Source: JBAZOD01 sp041648955
GTDB lineage: Bacteria > Patescibacteriota > Patescibacteriia > Patescibacteriales > JAQTRU01
NCBI GenBank assembly: GCA_041648955.1
Contig: JBAZOD010000044.1
Span: 1 to 7,932 of the forward strand
Reading direction: 5' to 3'
DNA: 7,932 nucleotides
How positions within the stretch are numbered: position 1 is the stretch's first letter; each line of letters opens with the position of its first letter. Both the position numbers and the translations under genes were made by a program. This document shows, piece after piece, positions 5,423 to 7,932 of this stretch. Under the pieces are notes generated by a model, which did no database searches, was not told where the DNA came from, and was given only the letters and a program-made list of their open reading frames with translations.

Positions 5423-6439
5423 TTATATTTTTTGAATAAACAAATTAAGTAAAATTTTTGCCTCTCCTTTGCCGGTTTTTGTTAAATAATCAATTTCGAC
5501 AAGTTGGTTAAAAATATTTTTTAAACTAGCTGAATTAAAATTTCTGACCTGGTTTATTCCTTTTTGAGCAACAAAAGGATGCAATTTTAAAGAGTTTATA
5601 ATTTTTTGGCTAGTGAATCGCGAATCAAGCGCCTGCCTAATTTGCAATAAAATTTTAAATTGCCTGATAATCATGCTTATGAGGTGACTATCTGTTAGTC
5701 CAGCTTCGTATTGTTCTTTTAATAGTTTGCTGGCTAGTTTTTTATTTCGACTGCTGATGGCATCGGTCAGAGCAAAAATATTTTCATCTACACTTCCTTT
5801 TACAAATTTTTCTATATCTTCGATTTCTATTTTATCGGTTTTATAATTAGCGAGTTTGGCAATTTCATTATCTATTTTCCATAAATCACTTCCGATCAGG
5901 CTTATTAGGGTTTGTATCGCTTGGTTATTTATGGTTACTCCGTATTTGTCGAATTTTTTCTTTATCCAGGCGCTTGCTTCTGCACTGGATAAAGTTTTAA
6001 ATTCCTGAGTGTACGGCTGTTTGATTAAAAAATTAAATAGTAATTGTTTGTTTTTGGGGAGAGGCGTTTCTTTTCCGGAAGAATCAATTGAAAGGGCTAT
6101 TTTTTTGCTGCCAGCAGACTTTGTTTTTATTCCATCTTCCCAAAAAATAATTATGTTATCGCTTTCTCCAATCTTTATTTTTTTGAGGTAGTCATTTATT
6201 TCTTCAAATATTTTTTTGTTCTTTGTGGAGAAAATATTTTCTATTATCACCATTCTTTTTTTTGATAAAAGAGATCGTGCTCCGAAGCCATCACCTATTT
6301 CTTTAATAGTGATATTTTTTCCATCCAAGATTGTGAGATTGTTTTCACCAGGGTCAAGCTCTTTGGTAAATTTATTTTTTAATTCTTTTAATTTTTGTCG
6401 GCTTCGGAAAGTATCTTCACCGTAAATAAAAATAATCAT
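5423..6439 (-). CDS. holA: DNA polymerase III delta subunit
   Basis: Clamp-loader subunit that opens the beta sliding clamp during chromosomal replication. Seen in 338 residues, the normal length: N-terminal domain beginning MIIFIYGEDTFRSRQKLKEL, with the YGED-F-R pattern typical of HolA; a following segment with GFGARSLLSKKRMVIIEN at about 51-68; domain II including LIGSDLWKIDNEIAKLANY at 181-199, the conserved GxDLxxLxxEIxKL type signature; then the clamp-loader C-terminal domain from about 217 with NIFALTDAISSRNKKLASKL (220-239) and LKLHPFVAQKG (284-294). The ATG lies one base after the murD TAG stop, with no Shine-Dalgarno, so translation is probably coupled to murD. Identity is confident although delta subunits diverge strongly. 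Confidence 0.93.
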   Translation of the reverse strand: MIIFIYGEDTFRSRQKLKELKNKFTKELDPGENNLTILDGKNITIKEIGDGFGARSLLSKKRMVIIENIFSTKNKKIFEEINDYLKKIKIGESDNIIIFWEDGIKTKSAGSKKIALSIDSSGKETPLPKNKQLLFNFLIKQPYTQEFKTLSSAEASAWIKKKFDKYGVTINNQAIQTLISLIGSDLWKIDNEIAKLANYKTDKIEIEDIEKFVKGSVDENIFALTDAISSRNKKLASKLLKEQYEAGLTDSHLISMIIRQFKILLQIRQALDSRFTSQKIINSLKLHPFVAQKGINQVRNFNSASLKNIFNQLVEIDYLTKTGKGEAKILLNLFIQKI

Positions 6440-6440
6440 A

Positions 6441-7748
6441 CTATGCTATTTTATTTATTTCTTCTTTAAATAAGTTACCACGCTCTTTGTAGTTTTTGAA
6501 TATGCCGAAGCTGGCGCATCCCGGGGAGAGAAGAACGTCATCTCCAGTCATCATATTTTTGATAGCGATCGCCATGGCAGACTGCATGCTGTTAGCTGAC
6601 TTTATTTTTTCTTTAGGATATTTTATTTTTTTTAATTCTTTTTGCAGCCTGAGGCTGGCTTTCCCCGTAAATAAAATAACTAATTTTGTTTTTTGTTTTA
6701 TTAATTTGGCAAACCCATTAAAATCAGAACCCTTGTCAGCTCCGCCAGCTAAAAGAATAATCGGCTCTGTAAAAGAGTTTAAGGCGATAATTGCGCTTTC
6801 CGGAGTTGTAGCAAAACTGTCATCAAAGAAAGATACGCCTTTAATTTTTTTTACAAATTCCAGCCTGTGTTCTAACCCATGGAAATTTTTTATAGTTCTT
6901 TCTATTATTTTTTCAGGAATTTTTATAGTCTTGGCAAGGCTGACAGCGGCGGCAATATTTTCTTTATTATGTTCTCCAATTAATTGACTGGACAAATTTG
7001 ATTTAGTAAAATAAATAATTTTTCCTCTAGCTTGTTTCTTGGTTTTATTTTTTAATTTTTCATTAATTATTAAAAAGTCATTTTTATTTTGCCATAAAAA
7101 AATATTAGCTTTAGACTTCCAATAAGAAAGTAGGGTTTGATGATAATTGGGGTTGTTGGGGTCAGCCGGACTTAGGTGCTCTTTGTAAAAATTTGTAAAA
7201 ATAGCAAAGCGCGGGCTTATCTGCAGATCTTCGAGCTGGAAACTGGAAAGCTCCAAAACCACCCAGTCATTTTTTTTGATTTTATCAATAAAGCTAAACA
7301 TGGATATGCCGATATTTCCCCCAAACCAGGCTCGTTTTTCGGCTTTTTTTAGAATAGCAAAAATTAAGCTGGCGGTTGTGCCTTTGCCTTTAGTTCCGGT
7401 TACGCCAATAATATTTTTTGTCGGGCAAAGTTCAAAAAATAATTTTGTTGGGCTAGAAATTTCTGTTCCAGATTTTTTTGCTTTTTTTATTTCTTCTGAA
7501 AAAAGAGGATAGCCGGCTATGCGAAAAACTATATCAAATTGATTTAAATTTTTATCATAATTTTTCCCTAAGCGCCAAGCAATATTTGGTTTTTGAAATT
7601 CAGGGGATTTTTGTAAATTATTTTTAGCATCGCAGATGGTGATTTGGCAAGGAATTTTTTTTGATATTAAAAAATCAACCAAAGCCTGATTTTCAATGCC
7701 ATAGCCGAGGACGCAGATTTTTTTATTTTTTAATTTATTTAAAATCAT
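6441..7748 (-). CDS. murD: UDP-N-acetylmuramoyl-L-alanine--glutamate ligase
   Basis: Cytoplasmic ATP-dependent Mur ligase that adds glutamate to UDP-MurNAc-L-Ala. I place the start at 7748 (435 residues, MILNKLKNKK...), 4 nt after the polA stop; an earlier in-frame ATG at 7790 would overlap polA and add 14 residues that are just polA coding sequence read in another frame. Seen: N-terminal Rossmann-like UDP-binding domain with KKICVLGYGIENQALVDFL (9-27); P-loop GVTGTKGKGTT (115-125); GNIG (144-147); ELSSFQLE (166-173); FYKEHL (187-192); GEHNKENIAAA (258-268); GLEHRLEFV (291-299); LLAGGADKGSDF (332-343); and LLSPGCASFGIFKNYKERG (406-424), a strong MurD signature. Odd: the C-terminal substrate loop reads FDDSFATTPES (308-318), where classical MurD has an NDSKATN type sequence, so the usual Lys is Phe. 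The family is firm, but glutamate stereospecificity is worth testing. Confidence 0.95.
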   Translation of the reverse strand: MILNKLKNKKICVLGYGIENQALVDFLISKKIPCQITICDAKNNLQKSPEFQKPNIAWRLGKNYDKNLNQFDIVFRIAGYPLFSEEIKKAKKSGTEISSPTKLFFELCPTKNIIGVTGTKGKGTTASLIFAILKKAEKRAWFGGNIGISMFSFIDKIKKNDWVVLELSSFQLEDLQISPRFAIFTNFYKEHLSPADPNNPNYHQTLLSYWKSKANIFLWQNKNDFLIINEKLKNKTKKQARGKIIYFTKSNLSSQLIGEHNKENIAAAVSLAKTIKIPEKIIERTIKNFHGLEHRLEFVKKIKGVSFFDDSFATTPESAIIALNSFTEPIILLAGGADKGSDFNGFAKLIKQKTKLVILFTGKASLRLQKELKKIKYPKEKIKSANSMQSAMAIAIKNMMTGDDVLLSPGCASFGIFKNYKERGNLFKEEINKIA

Positions 7749-7752
7749 ATTT

Positions 7753-7932
7753 TTATAAAATAATCTTTTCCATCTCTCTCCAATTATCACCGACGCTTGC
7801 TTCTACCAAAATTGGAACATCCAGTTTTAAAATATTTTCCATTATTTCTTTAATTTTCGGAACAATATTTTTTACTTCTTTTTCCTTGATTTCAAAAACT
7901 AATTCATCGTGAACCTGCAGAAGCATTTTAAC
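7753..7932 (-). CDS. polA: DNA polymerase I, C-terminal end (partial)
   Basis: The last 59 codons of DNA polymerase I, cut by the window edge; the 5' part lies beyond 7932. DNA polymerase I fills gaps in repair and replaces Okazaki primers. The fragment begins VKMLLQVHDELVFEI, containing the motif C signature QVHDELVFE with the catalytic His-Asp, and ends VEASVGDNWREMEKIIL, matching the family's closing V-x-x-G-x-N-W pattern. It ends in TAA (7753-7755). Four bases separate it from the murD ATG, so polA-murD-holA is read as one operon whose promoter lies outside the window. Nothing can be said about its exonuclease domains. Confidence 0.95.
   Translation of the reverse strand, partial: VKMLLQVHDELVFEIKEKEVKNIVPKIKEIMENILKLDVPILVEASVGDNWREMEKIIL

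Noticed and set aside
7749..7790. Upstream in-frame ATG of murD at 7790
   Set aside because: It lies inside the polA coding end; the 14 extra residues match no MurD N-terminus, and the ATG at 7748 directly precedes the Rossmann-like start.
1..7932. CRISPR array, insertion sequence, phage, toxin-antitoxin or defence system
   Set aside because: No spaced repeats, transposase, integrase, nuclease or paired small genes are visible; nearly all sequence is explained by housekeeping genes.

Overview
The window looks like a chromosomal housekeeping segment from a low-GC member of the Patescibacteria (Candidate Phyla Radiation), most likely a Parcubacteria-type lineage. This is inferred from protein style only: compact, Lys/Asn/Ile-rich proteins, a bifunctional penicillin-binding protein with a long Ig-like tail, a divergent HIT-fold GalT-like protein, and tRNA genes interleaved with short protein genes. 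TGA is used as a stop (it ends the 4453-4887 gene) and never occurs in frame in the long genes, so this is not a lineage that reads UGA as glycine. I see no mobile element, CRISPR array, phage gene or toxin-antitoxin pair.

Layout. (1) Positions 28-3944, minus strand: a GalT-like nucleotidyltransferase followed after 44 nt by a class A penicillin-binding protein, probably one operon driven by an extended -10 promoter at 3971-3999. (2) Positions 3945-4175: a divergent promoter region. It has a second extended -10 promoter facing right (4042-4070) and a leader of about 100 nt with a hairpin and an 18-codon ORF that carries the only textbook Shine-Dalgarno motif seen at a start inside the window. 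(3) Positions 4176-5289, plus strand: tRNA-Ile(GAU), initiator tRNA-fMet(CAU), tRNA-Phe(GAA), a small membrane-anchored pseudopilin-like protein, tRNA-Pro(UGG) and ribosomal protein S20 (rpsT), plausibly one mixed tRNA/mRNA transcript. (4) Positions 5290-5422: a convergent 3' region with a long AT-rich hairpin and a classic GC-rich intrinsic terminator. (5) Positions 5423-7932, minus strand: polA (3' end only), murD and holA, separated by 4 nt and 1 nt, so almost certainly one operon.

How the genes work together. PolA, HolA, S20 and four tRNAs serve replication, repair and translation. MurD and the penicillin-binding protein are an early cytoplasmic and a late extracytoplasmic step of peptidoglycan synthesis, which implies the cell makes a real wall. 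The GalT-like protein handles sugar-1-phosphate/nucleotide-sugar exchange.

I did not find a convincing new multi-gene system. The observations most worth checking are: an initiator tRNA with C instead of U at position 33 and A29-U41 in place of the first of its three G-C pairs; no proximal Shine-Dalgarno motif at six of six complete protein genes; a protein gene starting 6 nt after a tRNA; and a MurD whose substrate-loop motif is DDSFATTPES rather than the usual NDSKATN type.
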